From contig CAADUW010000192.1 in the NCBI GenBank assembly GCA_900752285.1, forward strand, positions 1 to 15,114: a stretch of 15,114 bases of DNA. Reading direction: 5' to 3'. The notes below the pieces were generated by a model. It was not told the DNA's origin. It saw only the letters and a list, made by a program, of their open reading frames with translations, and made no database searches. The position numbers and the translations under genes were made by a program. This document shows positions 1 to 6,834 of the stretch, in pieces. The stretch's first letter is position 1. The number at the start of each line of letters is the position of its first letter. This DNA is from an uncultured Oscillospiraceae bacterium. GTDB lineage: Bacteria > Bacillota > Clostridia > Oscillospirales > Oscillospiraceae.

Positions 1-42
1 CAAGTGTGCGTCTTGTCCGCTGTAAGCGGACAAGACGTGCGC
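1..42. repeat. 42-bp palindromic repeat, left copy
   Basis: This segment is identical to positions 15073-15114 and in the same orientation. It contains a perfect 13-bp inverted repeat (9-21 with 25-37) around a 3-base loop, GTA. No run of T follows it, so it does not look like a simple terminator. It is most likely one copy of a dispersed palindromic repeat at which the assembled contig or window was cut. The identity of the two copies is seen directly; the dispersed nature is inferred. Confidence 0.85.
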
Positions 43-62
43 GCAGCAGACTGCAATCCTTT

Positions 63-93
63 TGTCAAAAAAGGGCAAAGCCCTTTTTTGACA
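63..93. terminator. Perfect A/T-ended palindrome, probable bidirectional terminator
   Basis: A perfect 13-bp stem (63-75 with 81-93) encloses the loop CAAAG. The arms carry GGG/CCC at the loop side and A6/T6 outside, so a transcript from either strand ends in a G-C hairpin followed by U residues. It lies just before a second hairpin at 101-133. It probably ends a transcription unit lying off the left edge. Confidence 0.6.
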
Positions 94-100
94 GTCTCGA

Positions 101-140
101 AAGCACCGCCGCAGCACAAATGCGGCGGTGCTTTTCTTTT
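101..140 (+). terminator. Intrinsic terminator of an upstream gene
   Basis: A perfect 13-bp stem, AAGCACCGCCGCA at 101-113 with 121-133, has a 7-base loop and is followed by a T-rich tail, TTCTTTT. This is a classic Rho-independent terminator for a rightward transcript whose gene lies outside the window. No coding sequence is seen in 1-222. Confidence 0.8.
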
Positions 141-160
141 GGCGGAGCAGGAAATTCCTG

Positions 161-190
161 TTTACAGAAGGCCACCGGATATGATATGAT
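161..190 (+). promoter_or_regulatory. Putative promoter of the exonuclease gene
   Basis: TTTACA (161-166) and TATGAT (185-190) each match the sigma-A consensus at five of six positions, with an 18-base spacer. The predicted start, near 197, lies about 25 bases before the ATG at 223 and just after the terminator at 101-140. This is a motif match only. Confidence 0.45.
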
Positions 191-222
191 AGCAGGTACT
201 ATGGAAACAGAGGGTACGATGC

Positions 223-1215
223 ATGGATTACATTGTTTTGGATATGGAATGGAACCAGCCCTGGCCGGGGTCGCCTTCCTCGAAAAAGGTGCTTCCTGCC
301 CCCATTCGGGGGGAGATCATCCAGATGGGTGCCGTGCGCCTGACAGAGAATCAGACCGTTGCGGACGAATTTCAGGTCATGGTGCGGCCAAAATTCTACC
401 GTAGGCTGAACCGCCGGGTCAGCAAGCTGACGGGCATCAAGGAAAGCCGTCTGCGGGACGAGGGGATTCCCTTTCCCGACGCCATCGACCAGTTTCGTCA
501 GTGGTGCGGGGACGATGTGACCTTTCTGACCTGGGGCTTTGACGATATTGGTATTCTGAAGGAAAATCTCCAGCTGTATGCCCTGCCGGATAACTGGGCG
601 GATCGCTGGTACAATGCCCAGATGATCTTCAACGCCCAGACCGACGGCTCCACCTCCCAGAAGGCCCTGAAAACCGCCATGGAAACCTTTGGAATCGAGG
701 CCACCCGTCCTGCCCATGACGCACTGGGGGACGCTTATCACACGGCACTGATCTGCGCCCGGCTGGATCTGAAACGGGGAGCGCAGGAGTACAGCAAGGC
801 ACTGAAAAGCCACGAAAACGGATTTCATGGGGCCGAGCTTCCCGGCTGCATCAGCCGTCAGGTTTTCCGGGACTATGCGGACAAGTCCGCCGCCCTGTCC
901 GCCATGGCAGGGTGTGAAAACCTGTGCCCCATCTGCTCCCGGCAGATGCTGGGCTCCCGCTGGTTTGCCCAGCCCGGACGGCGCTACATGGACATGGCGG
1001 CCTGCCCGGAGCACGGAAAGTTCCTCATCCGGGTTCGCCTCTCTCAGCAGCCCGATGGGCTGATCCGGGTGAGTCGGCTGACCTACGAGGCCGCCTCCGA
1101 AGCCGCTGAGGCCTACGCCCGCCGGGCGGAAAAGGCAGACCCCGAGGACATCGCCCGTCCCCGCCGCAGAAGAAGCCGCAGACGCGCCTCCGCCCCCAAG
1201 CAGGCTGCGGAATAA
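223..1215 (+). CDS. DEDDh-family 3'-5' exonuclease with C-terminal Cys cluster
   Basis: 330 residues. The N-terminal 180 or so residues look like the RNase T / DNA polymerase III epsilon exonuclease fold. Exo I is D7 and E9 (LDMEW), Exo II is the FDD at 106-108, and Exo III is H165 and D170 (AHDALGD). These are the two-metal catalytic residues of enzymes that remove nucleotides from the 3' ends of RNA or DNA. Residues 231-264 hold C231, C235, C238, C261 and H264, a possible zinc-binding unit. The tail at 312-322 is very Arg-rich and would suit nucleic acid binding. The ATG at 223 follows an AGAGGG-like sequence by about 8 bases. The gene stands alone between a promoter and a terminator. The nuclease fold is confident; substrate and pathway are not known. 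It could be a KapD-like or sporulation-type exonuclease. Confidence 0.85.
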   Translation: MDYIVLDMEWNQPWPGSPSSKKVLPAPIRGEIIQMGAVRLTENQTVADEFQVMVRPKFYRRLNRRVSKLTGIKESRLRDEGIPFPDAIDQFRQWCGDDVTFLTWGFDDIGILKENLQLYALPDNWADRWYNAQMIFNAQTDGSTSQKALKTAMETFGIEATRPAHDALGDAYHTALICARLDLKRGAQEYSKALKSHENGFHGAELPGCISRQVFRDYADKSAALSAMAGCENLCPICSRQMLGSRWFAQPGRRYMDMAACPEHGKFLIRVRLSQQPDGLIRVSRLTYEAASEAAEAYARRAEKADPEDIARPRRRRSRRRASAPKQAAE

Positions 1216-1224
1216 CCGAAATCT

Positions 1225-1254
1225 ATCCCCTTTCCCCACGGAAAGGGGATTTTT
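1225..1254 (+). terminator. Intrinsic terminator of the exonuclease gene
   Basis: An 11-bp perfect stem, ATCCCCTTTCC (1225-1235) with 1240-1250, has a 4-base loop and is followed directly by TTTT. It starts 10 bases after the exonuclease stop codon. Confidence 0.85.
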
Positions 1255-1310
1255 CTGTCTCTGTAAGTAAGCGTTCCCGGAAATTTACAGGGATGGCAAA
1301 TGGATAAACA

Positions 1311-1393
1311 GGAATTTGGCGGGGCGAAGTCCCCTTGGCTCTCCCAAAGGGAGAGCCAAGGGCGCTCCGCGCTGTGCACTAAATTTCAATTTA
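1311..1393. repeat. 83-bp palindrome-bearing repeat, copy 1 (downstream of eutH)
   Basis: It is the reverse complement of 2523-2605 with a single mismatch over 83 bases, so the pair forms an inverted repeat around eutH. Inside is a perfect 14-bp hairpin stem (1332-1345 with 1349-1362, loop AAA). The outer end, GGAATTT then GGCGGGGCGAAG, closely resembles the left end of the element at 5336-5459, so both belong to one family. On the minus strand it lies 11 bases past the eutH stop codon. No T-run follows the hairpin, so terminator function is uncertain. Confidence 0.85.
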
Positions 1394-1404
1394 CTTTTCC
1401 GTTC

Positions 1405-2484
1405 TCACATATTTTCTCTCCGGGTCAGGAGCATGGCTGCCGCTACTGCGGCGATGCCGCCGGTGAGTTTTCCGACAATCATTGCAGGGAGAATTTCCGG
1501 GGCAAAGCCTGCCGCAAAGCCCAGATGGTCACCGAATACGAATGCCGCGGAAACAGAAAAGGCGATACAGACGACCTTTCCCCGGTGATTCATTTCTTTC
1601 ACCATTTCGAACGCCGCGATGGAATTGGCAAGACAGGCAACCAGTCCCGCCGCTGCCGCGTCATTGATGCCAAGAAGTCTGCCGCCTGCCATCAGGGGCT
1701 TACGGAGGAGCCGTGTTACCACAGCCACCAGCGGGAACGCTCCCGCAAGGACAATGGAAATGGCACCCACGGTCTGAAACCCATCCGAAACAGGCGCCAT
1801 ACCCGGGATCAGGGAAAAGCCAGTCAATGCTTCCACAATGGCGGCAGCAAGTCCCGCGGTAATTACCATTACCACCGCTTTCCCGAAAACCGCAAAGCCC
1901 CGGATCATGGCGTCCTCCGCCCGCCACAGCCCCAGCGCAATGAGCACGCCGATAAGCAGGATGGGTGTCAGATTCCGCAACACCATGGTGAAGGGAAATC
2001 CTGCCGTCAGTCCGCCCGCCAGCACCCCCACCGGGATGGTGACTACGCCGCAGAGGATTCCCTTCGCCATTGCCGGACGGTCCTCCGGGCGCAGAATTCC
2101 CAACGCCACGGGAATGGTGAAAACCACCGTGGCTCCCAGCATGGAGCCGGTGATCACGCCGCCCAGAAGAGCAGCCCGGGGGTCCGCGGTCAGTTCCCGG
2201 GCCAATGCGCCGCCGCCCATATCGCACGCCAGAATCGTACCCGCGAACATGGCGGGATCCGCCCCCAGAAAGCGGTAAACCGGCACCACCACGGGCTTCA
2301 GAACCGCCGCCAGCACCGGCGCCAGACACACGATGCCCACCATGGCAAGGGCGAGGGAACCCATGGCAAGAATCCCGTTTTCAAATTCCTGCCCAAGTCC
2401 CAGCCGGTTTCCAAAAATCCGGTCCACGGCGCCCACCACGGCAAATGCCGCCATAACCGCAATCAAAATCTGATCTCCCGACAT
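1405..2484 (-). CDS. eutH: Ethanolamine permease EutH
   Basis: 359 residues, almost entirely hydrophobic, with roughly ten membrane segments broken by short charged loops (for example RPEDRP near 132-137 and EMNHRGK near 297-303). It matches my knowledge of the EutH transporter family in length and character, including the motif LACDMGGGALA (85-95), the segment LLGINDAAAAGLVACLANSIA (270-290) and the FVFGDHLGFAAGF stretch near 316-328. EutH carries ethanolamine across the cytoplasmic membrane, mainly when external levels are low. The ATG at 2484 follows GGGAGGG by about 6 bases. It is the last gene of the eut run, separated from eutN by 128 bases. A near-perfect inverted repeat brackets this gene alone, so its transcription may be uncoupled from the rest of the locus. 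Confidence 0.93.
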   Translation of the reverse strand: MSGDQILIAVMAAFAVVGAVDRIFGNRLGLGQEFENGILAMGSLALAMVGIVCLAPVLAAVLKPVVVPVYRFLGADPAMFAGTILACDMGGGALARELTADPRAALLGGVITGSMLGATVVFTIPVALGILRPEDRPAMAKGILCGVVTIPVGVLAGGLTAGFPFTMVLRNLTPILLIGVLIALGLWRAEDAMIRGFAVFGKAVVMVITAGLAAAIVEALTGFSLIPGMAPVSDGFQTVGAISIVLAGAFPLVAVVTRLLRKPLMAGGRLLGINDAAAAGLVACLANSIAAFEMVKEMNHRGKVVCIAFSVSAAFVFGDHLGFAAGFAPEILPAMIVGKLTGGIAAVAAAMLLTRRENM

Positions 2485-2522
2485 CGGTAACCCTCCCGGT
2501 TTTGTGGAATGTAAATTGAAAA

Positions 2523-2605
2523 TAAATTGAAATTTCGTGCACAGCGCGGAGCGCCCTTGGCTCTCCCTTTGGGAGAGCCAAGGGGACTTCGCCCCGCCAA
2601 ATTCC
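2523..2605. repeat. 83-bp palindrome-bearing repeat, copy 2 (upstream of eutH)
   Basis: It is the inverted partner of 1311-1393 (82 of 83 bases). It carries the same 14-bp stem (2554-2567 with 2571-2584, loop TTT). It fills most of the gap between eutN and eutH: it ends 7 bases past the eutN stop on the minus strand and begins 38 bases before the eutH start. A transcript from eutN into eutH must pass through this hairpin. It could be an RNA processing or attenuation site, or only a parasitic repeat. Confidence 0.85.
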
Positions 2606-2612
2606 CGTTTTT

Positions 2613-2858
2613 CTACTCCCGTCCGTGGTCTTTTACATCCACAATGGCGACCACGGCAGCGTCTACCGGGGCATCCATGCAGTAGCGGGACGCCACGGTG
2701 CCGGTTGCCAGCAGCACCCGGTCACCTGGCCCCGCGCCTACCTGATCTGCCGCCACCAGTTCCTCCGTCCCCGCCCGGACCACCAGAAAGGTCTGTCCCT
2801 GCAAGCACGACGCCTTGCGGGTTGCCCACACGGAGCCTGTTACCGTTCCGATTCTCAT
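2613..2858 (-). CDS. eutN: Microcompartment pentameric vertex protein EutN
   Basis: 81 residues of the EutN/CcmL (BMC-P) family. The N-terminus MRIGTVTGSVWATRK is typical of this fold, followed by the glycine-rich strand region AGPGDRVLLATGTVASRY and the end DAAVVAIVD. Family members form pentamers that cap the vertices of the polyhedral shell. The length is slightly short for the family (usually about 85-95) but the core is intact. The ATG shares a 4-base ATGA overlap with the stop of the preceding gene, and GGAGGG lies 6 bases upstream of it, inside that gene. It is the only BMC-P gene in the locus. Confidence 0.92.
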   Translation of the reverse strand: MRIGTVTGSVWATRKASCLQGQTFLVVRAGTEELVAADQVGAGPGDRVLLATGTVASRYCMDAPVDAAVVAIVDVKDHGRE

Positions 2859-3253
2859 TTGCTTCCCTCCAGAATTTCCTTTGCCAGCGGCGTCAGCACT
2901 GCCCCGGGGCCCGGGTGCATTCCCCGCGCCCGCATGGTTCTTGCTTCCTCCGCCGTGACCAGCCGCTTTCTGCCGCCGTCCGTAAAAAGTACGCCCCAGT
3001 TTTTCAGTTCCCGCCGAGCACTGGCAAGGCTCCCGGACAGGGCACGGTTTCCCGGACTTTCTGGAAGTCCGGGAGTATAGAGATACACGTTTTTCCCCTC
3101 CGCCAGTGCTGTCAGCACCGCTTCCTCCCGGAATCGCAGCAGCTGCCCCAGGGACAGGGACCCGATCACCACAGCGTCATAGGGCGGTTCCCGTACATAC
3201 TGAAAGCCCAGCGCGGCATCCGGTTCCCGTCCTATAAGCAGTGCCCGGCTCAT
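2855..3253 (-). CDS. eut-locus conserved hypothetical protein, possibly PduM-like
   Basis: 132 soluble residues with no obvious membrane segment and no cysteine. The N-terminus SRALLIGREP is a beta-strand and turn. PYDAVVIGSLSLGQLL (24-39) is a likely strand-helix, ALAEGKNVYLYTPGLP (49-64) a helix then strand, and LKNWGVLFTDGGRKRLVTAEEARTMRARG (83-111) a strand then helix. The alternating pattern, including ALxxGxxVxL followed later by an FTD...LVT segment, loosely resembles PduM, a propanediol-microcompartment assembly protein. This is a weak resemblance by eye. As far as I recall, other Firmicute eut loci carry an uncharacterised gene between the phosphotransacylase and eutN. It overlaps both neighbours by 4 bases (ATGA), so it should be made in step with PduL and EutN. 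The gene is confident; the function is not known. Confidence 0.8.
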   Translation of the reverse strand: MSRALLIGREPDAALGFQYVREPPYDAVVIGSLSLGQLLRFREEAVLTALAEGKNVYLYTPGLPESPGNRALSGSLASARRELKNWGVLFTDGGRKRLVTAEEARTMRARGMHPGPGAVLTPLAKEILEGSK

Positions 3254-3849
3254 GGCAGGATCCTCCCCAGATCTCCCTTCCGGAAGCCGCAGGCATTGGC
3301 TTCGTCATAATCCAGATGGACATAGGGCGCAAAATCCGGACTGACCCGCACCGCCACCCGGTGAAAGGTCAGGGGTCTGCCGGTCAGCGTTTGCAGACGT
3401 ACCTGCTGCCCGTGCTTTACGCCGAACCGTTCCGCCGCCTCAGGGGGCAGATGGACATGGCGCTGGGCAACGATCACCCCATGCGTCAGGCTTACGGAAC
3501 CCTTTTCCCCGATCAGCACCGCTCCCGGCGTACCCGTCGTGTCCCCGGACAGACGGACAGGGGCGTCAACTCCAAGGGTGCGCGCGTCTGTCAGAGAAAG
3601 CTCCACCTGTGCTTCCTTCCGGGGTGGTCCCAGCACTGCCACATTCTGGAACTCTCCCTTTGGTCCCCGTACACTTACCCGTTCCTCTGCCAGATACTGC
3701 CCCGGTTGGGAAAGAGGACGTCTGGGGGTCAGCCCATGTCCGAACAGCGTCTCGGCCTGCTCCCGGGTCACATGGACATGCCGCCCGGAAGCTTCCATCT
3801 CCACAAACAGGCTTTCGATCACCGCATCGGCGATTCGTGAATTATCCAC
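3250..3849 (-). CDS. pduL: Phosphate acyltransferase PduL (EutD role)
   Basis: 199 residues. It is a PduL-family enzyme that exchanges CoA and phosphate between acetyl-CoA and acetyl phosphate, recycling CoA inside the microcompartment and feeding acetate kinase. The metal-binding histidines are visible: H24 and H26 in SGRHVHV, H131 and H133 in AQRHVHL, and H178 in YVHLDYDEANA. The segment PGQYLAEERVSVRGPKG (49-65) is also diagnostic. Residues 1-18 form an amphipathic helix in the place of the known PduL encapsulation peptide. The start is GTG, with AAGGGGG about 10 bases upstream; no ATG fits the family N-terminus. It lies 14 bases after eutE and overlaps the next gene by 4 bases. Clostridia commonly use PduL in place of the Pta-type EutD of enterobacteria. 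Confidence 0.94.
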   Translation of the reverse strand: MDNSRIADAVIESLFVEMEASGRHVHVTREQAETLFGHGLTPRRPLSQPGQYLAEERVSVRGPKGEFQNVAVLGPPRKEAQVELSLTDARTLGVDAPVRLSGDTTGTPGAVLIGEKGSVSLTHGVIVAQRHVHLPPEAAERFGVKHGQQVRLQTLTGRPLTFHRVAVRVSPDFAPYVHLDYDEANACGFRKGDLGRILP

Positions 3850-3863
3850 GGTCTTTTCCCCCT

Positions 3864-5303
3864 TCAGCCGTCCAGTTCCAGTCTGCTGAGAATTTTTCTT
3901 GTCAGAAGTTCCACCAGCTCACCATCCCCGGTTTCAGGGCCTTCTACCCGGCCTGCTTCCGTTCCCGTGTCCCAAGCGACCCGGCGGATGTTCACCAAGT
4001 CCATGGGAGAGATATTATTGGAAGAGCTGCTGCCCCCTACCGCACCGCAGCCAAGGGTCAGCGCCGGAAAAAGCCGGGTCGTGACGCCGATACCTCCCAG
4101 TGCCGCCGGAGTATTGACCAGGAAACGGGACACGGGAATCTCCAGCGCAAACCGCCGGATCACCCCTTCATCCCGGGCATGGATGGCAAAGGTATGGCCG
4201 CTGCCCTCGTGAGTCAGCACCTCCACCGCCTTTTGCAGCACCGCCTCCTCGCTGTCCATCACAAAGAAAGCCAGCACGGGGCACAGCTTCTCCATGGAAT
4301 AGGGGCGGGTGGGACCGGCTTCCTGCTCCCGGGCGACCAGAACTCTGGTTCCGGGAGGGACGGAAAATCCCGCCTTTTTTGCCAGTTCTTCCGCAGGTTT
4401 TCCCACAATTTCCGGATTCAGGGTCCCGTTAGGACGAAACAGGAGCTTTGCCAGCGCCCCGGCGTCCCCGGTATTCAGGAAGTAGAAGCCCTGTCTTTCC
4501 GCTTCCCGGCGAACGGTTTCCTCCATTTTCTTTTCTACAATAATGCTCTGCTCCGATGCGCAGACCGTTCCGTAATCAAAGGACTTGGACCGGGCAATGG
4601 CCTGCAGTGCCGCCGGAACATCCGCCGAAGCGTGGATATAGGCAGGTCCGTTCCCCGCGCCTACCCCAATGGCAGGTTTTCCGGAGGAGTACGCCGCCCG
4701 AACCATGGCAGGTCCGCCGGTTGCAAGAATCAACCGCACCTCCGGTGCGGTCATCAGCTCCCGGCAGCCATCCATGGAGGGAATTCCAAGGCAGGAAACG
4801 CTGCCCTGCGGCGCGCCTGCCGCCTCTGCCGCCATGGCAACGATCCGGGCAGCCTGAAAGGTACAGTTTGCCGCCTTGGGATGGGGCGAGAAAACGATGG
4901 CATTTCCGGATTTCAGAGCGATCAAGGCTTTATAGCATACGGTGGAGGTTGGGTTGGTGCTGGGAACAATGGCACAGATCAATCCAACCGGCACGCCCAC
5001 CTCCCACAGTCCGGGGGTCTCCCGGAGAATACCCACGGCTTTCATTTCCTTTACGGCGTTCCACACATCCCGGCAGGCAAAGAGGTTTTTTGTTTTCTTA
5101 TCCGCCGCGTTGCCGAAGCCCGTTTCCCGAACCGCCAACTCGGCAAGGCCCTCCGCTTCCTTCTCAAAGGCTTCCGCCACGGCCCGGACGATGGTGTCCA
5201 GCTTTTCCTGCCCCATCCGGGCAAGCACACGCTGGGCCTCGGCACCCTTCTTCGCCAGCGTCCGTGCCTCCTGCCGCGCCAGAAGATCCTTATCCAGTTC
5301 CAT
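3864..5303 (-). CDS. eutE: Acetaldehyde dehydrogenase (acylating) EutE
   Basis: 479 residues. A CoA-acylating aldehyde dehydrogenase, oxidising acetaldehyde to acetyl-CoA with NAD. The catalytic cysteine is C248 in FDYGTVCASEQS. PSTNPTST (near 114-121) and the glycine-rich stretches LATGGPAM and GVGAGNGPAY belong to the nucleotide site. In-frame GTG at 5312 and ATG at 5309 lie over or directly against the ribosome binding site GAGGTG. The ATG at 5303 lies 6 bases after it and is chosen. After the enzymatic core comes a Gly/Glu-rich linker (about 446-460), then a C-terminal amphipathic helix GELVELLTRKILSRL, a probable encapsulation peptide. A small palindromic element separates it from eutB upstream. 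Confidence 0.93.
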   Translation of the reverse strand: MELDKDLLARQEARTLAKKGAEAQRVLARMGQEKLDTIVRAVAEAFEKEAEGLAELAVRETGFGNAADKKTKNLFACRDVWNAVKEMKAVGILRETPGLWEVGVPVGLICAIVPSTNPTSTVCYKALIALKSGNAIVFSPHPKAANCTFQAARIVAMAAEAAGAPQGSVSCLGIPSMDGCRELMTAPEVRLILATGGPAMVRAAYSSGKPAIGVGAGNGPAYIHASADVPAALQAIARSKSFDYGTVCASEQSIIVEKKMEETVRREAERQGFYFLNTGDAGALAKLLFRPNGTLNPEIVGKPAEELAKKAGFSVPPGTRVLVAREQEAGPTRPYSMEKLCPVLAFFVMDSEEAVLQKAVEVLTHEGSGHTFAIHARDEGVIRRFALEIPVSRFLVNTPAALGGIGVTTRLFPALTLGCGAVGGSSSSNNISPMDLVNIRRVAWDTGTEAGRVEGPETGDGELVELLTRKILSRLELDG

Positions 5304-5335
5304 ATTCATCACCTCATAGAGTTCCCATATTGTAT

Positions 5336-5459
5336 AAATTGGAATTTAGCGGGGCGAAGCCCCCTTGGCTCCCCCTTTGGGGGCGCTGTCACGGCGGAAC
5401 ACCGTGACTGAGAGGGCCGTTCCGATACGGTGGTGCCTTACACCGCTAAATTCCAATTT
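5336..5459. mobile_element. 124-bp MITE-like element between eutB and eutE
   Basis: The ends are perfect 17-bp inverted repeats, AAATTGGAATTTAGCGG (5336-5352) and its complement (5443-5459); they extend to 20 bp with one mismatch. It is non-coding. Inside is a hairpin, GTCACGG (5388-5394) with CCGTGAC (5402-5408), and a short CCCCC/GGGGG palindrome. Its left part resembles the repeats at 1311-1393 and 2523-2605. It ends 10 bases past the eutB stop (minus strand) and starts about 32 bases before the eutE ATG. No clear target-site duplication was found. The terminal repeats are seen; mobility is inferred. Confidence 0.7.
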
Positions 5460-5469
5460 GTATTTTTCC

Positions 5470-6834
5470 TCAAAACAGCAGGCTGGAGCCGTCGCCGGCT
5501 TTGGCTGTCAGGTGTCCGTTTTCTACAAAGCCCATTTTTTCCAGCCACTTCTGGAAGGGAGGCGTGGCGGTTTTTCCGGTGATCTCCCGGAGAGCCGCCG
5601 TTTCCCGGAAGCCGGTGGTCTGGTAGTTGAGCATGATGTCGTCTCCATGGGGAATGCCCATGAAGTAATTGCACCCGGCAAGAGTCAGCAGGCTTGCAAG
5701 GTTTTCAATATCGTTCTGATCCGCCTTCATGTGGTTGGTATAGCAGCAGTCACAGCCCATGGAAACCCCCGTGAGTTTCCCCATGAAGTGATCTTCCAAC
5801 CCCGCCCGGGTAACCTGCCGGGCATCGTACAGGTATTCCGGCCCGATGAAGCCCACCACCGTGTTTACAAGAAACGGCTGAAACCTTCTGGCAAAGCCGT
5901 AGCACCGGGCCTCCATGGTCACCTGATCCGTGTCAAAATGGGCATCCGATGACAGTTCAGACCCCTGTCCGGTTTCAAAATACATGACATTGGGTCCCTC
6001 CGCCGTGCCCTCCCGCAGGAGCAGCTGTCGGGCCTCCTCCAACGTAGCAGCGGTGAATCCGAAAGCGGCATTTCCCTTCTCACTGCCCGCAATGGACTGG
6101 AAAATCAGGTCACAGGGAGCTCCTGCCCGAACTGCCTTCATCTGCGCCGTTACGTGGGCAAGGACGCAGATCTGGGTGGGAATCTGCCAGTGCTCCCGGA
6201 TCTCCGCAAACCGGCGCAGAATTTTTCCCACTTGTTCCGGAGAATCGGTCACCGGGTTCAGTCCGATCACCGCGTCCCCCGCGCCAAAGCTCAGCCCTTC
6301 CAGCACAGAGGCGGTAATACCGTCGGGATCGTCGGTGGTATGGTTGGGCTGCAAACGGCAGCTGAGGGTACCGGGCAGACCAATGGTCGTATTGCAGTGT
6401 GCAGTAACGGTAATTTTGTTTGCCCCATAGATCAGATCCAGATTGCTCATCAGCTTGCAGACCGCCGCCACCATCTCTGCGGTAAGCCCCCGGCTGACCC
6501 GGCGGATATCCGCCCCCGTGGTGGTTTCCGAAAGGATCCACTCCCGCAGATCGGATACCGTCCAGCCCTTGATCTTCTCATATTCCCGCAGATTCAGGTC
6601 ATCCTGAATGATCCGTGTGACCTCATCCTGTTCATAGGGAACCGCAGGATTTTCCCGCAGCTCCTCCAGCGTTACGGCAGCAAGCACCACCTTTGCCGCC
6701 ACCCGCTCCTGTGCGCTCTCGGCAGCCAGTCCCGCCAGCTTATCTCCGGATTTTTCTTCGTTTGCCTTGGCAAGCACCTGCTTTAAGTCCCGGAATGTGT
6801 AGGTTTTTCCCAAGAGGGTTGTTTTCAGCGTCAT
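5470..6834 (-). CDS. eutB: Ethanolamine ammonia-lyase large subunit EutB
   Basis: 454 residues, the same size as characterised EutB. With EutC it forms the AdoCbl-dependent enzyme that splits ethanolamine into acetaldehyde and ammonia. Known active-site residues fall at the numbers I recall for the E. coli enzyme: R160 and Q162 in LSCRLQPNH, N193 in GLNPVTD, E287 in MYFETGQGSE, and D362 in GCDCCYTNH. The ATG at 6834 shares an ATGA with the eutT stop and follows AAAAGGAG by about 9 bases. An open frame continues upstream to 7236, but that part lies across eutT in another frame. The odd feature is position: eutB is normally next to eutC, but here it lies about 1.7 kb downstream, after eutL, eutM and eutT. 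Confidence 0.97.
   Translation of the reverse strand: MTLKTTLLGKTYTFRDLKQVLAKANEEKSGDKLAGLAAESAQERVAAKVVLAAVTLEELRENPAVPYEQDEVTRIIQDDLNLREYEKIKGWTVSDLREWILSETTTGADIRRVSRGLTAEMVAAVCKLMSNLDLIYGANKITVTAHCNTTIGLPGTLSCRLQPNHTTDDPDGITASVLEGLSFGAGDAVIGLNPVTDSPEQVGKILRRFAEIREHWQIPTQICVLAHVTAQMKAVRAGAPCDLIFQSIAGSEKGNAAFGFTAATLEEARQLLLREGTAEGPNVMYFETGQGSELSSDAHFDTDQVTMEARCYGFARRFQPFLVNTVVGFIGPEYLYDARQVTRAGLEDHFMGKLTGVSMGCDCCYTNHMKADQNDIENLASLLTLAGCNYFMGIPHGDDIMLNYQTTGFRETAALREITGKTATPPFQKWLEKMGFVENGHLTAKAGDGSSLLF

Noticed and set aside
1332..1362. The 14-bp hairpin as a terminator for eutH
   Set aside because: On the minus strand the stem is followed by GACTTCG rather than a T-run, so it does not meet the intrinsic terminator pattern.
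1300..2490. A 396-codon open frame on the plus strand opposite eutH
   Set aside because: The translation is a His/Arg/Gln-rich sequence typical of an antisense shadow of a hydrophobic membrane protein, and it starts inside a repeat.
5304..5312. Upstream GTG and ATG starts for eutE
   Set aside because: The ribosome binding site GAGGTG directly abuts or overlaps them; only the ATG at 5303 has workable spacing.
3609..5411. A 600-codon open frame on the plus strand opposite eutE and pduL
   Set aside because: The translation is rich in Arg, Pro and Gly with no fold, while the minus strand encodes complete EutE and PduL with catalytic residues.
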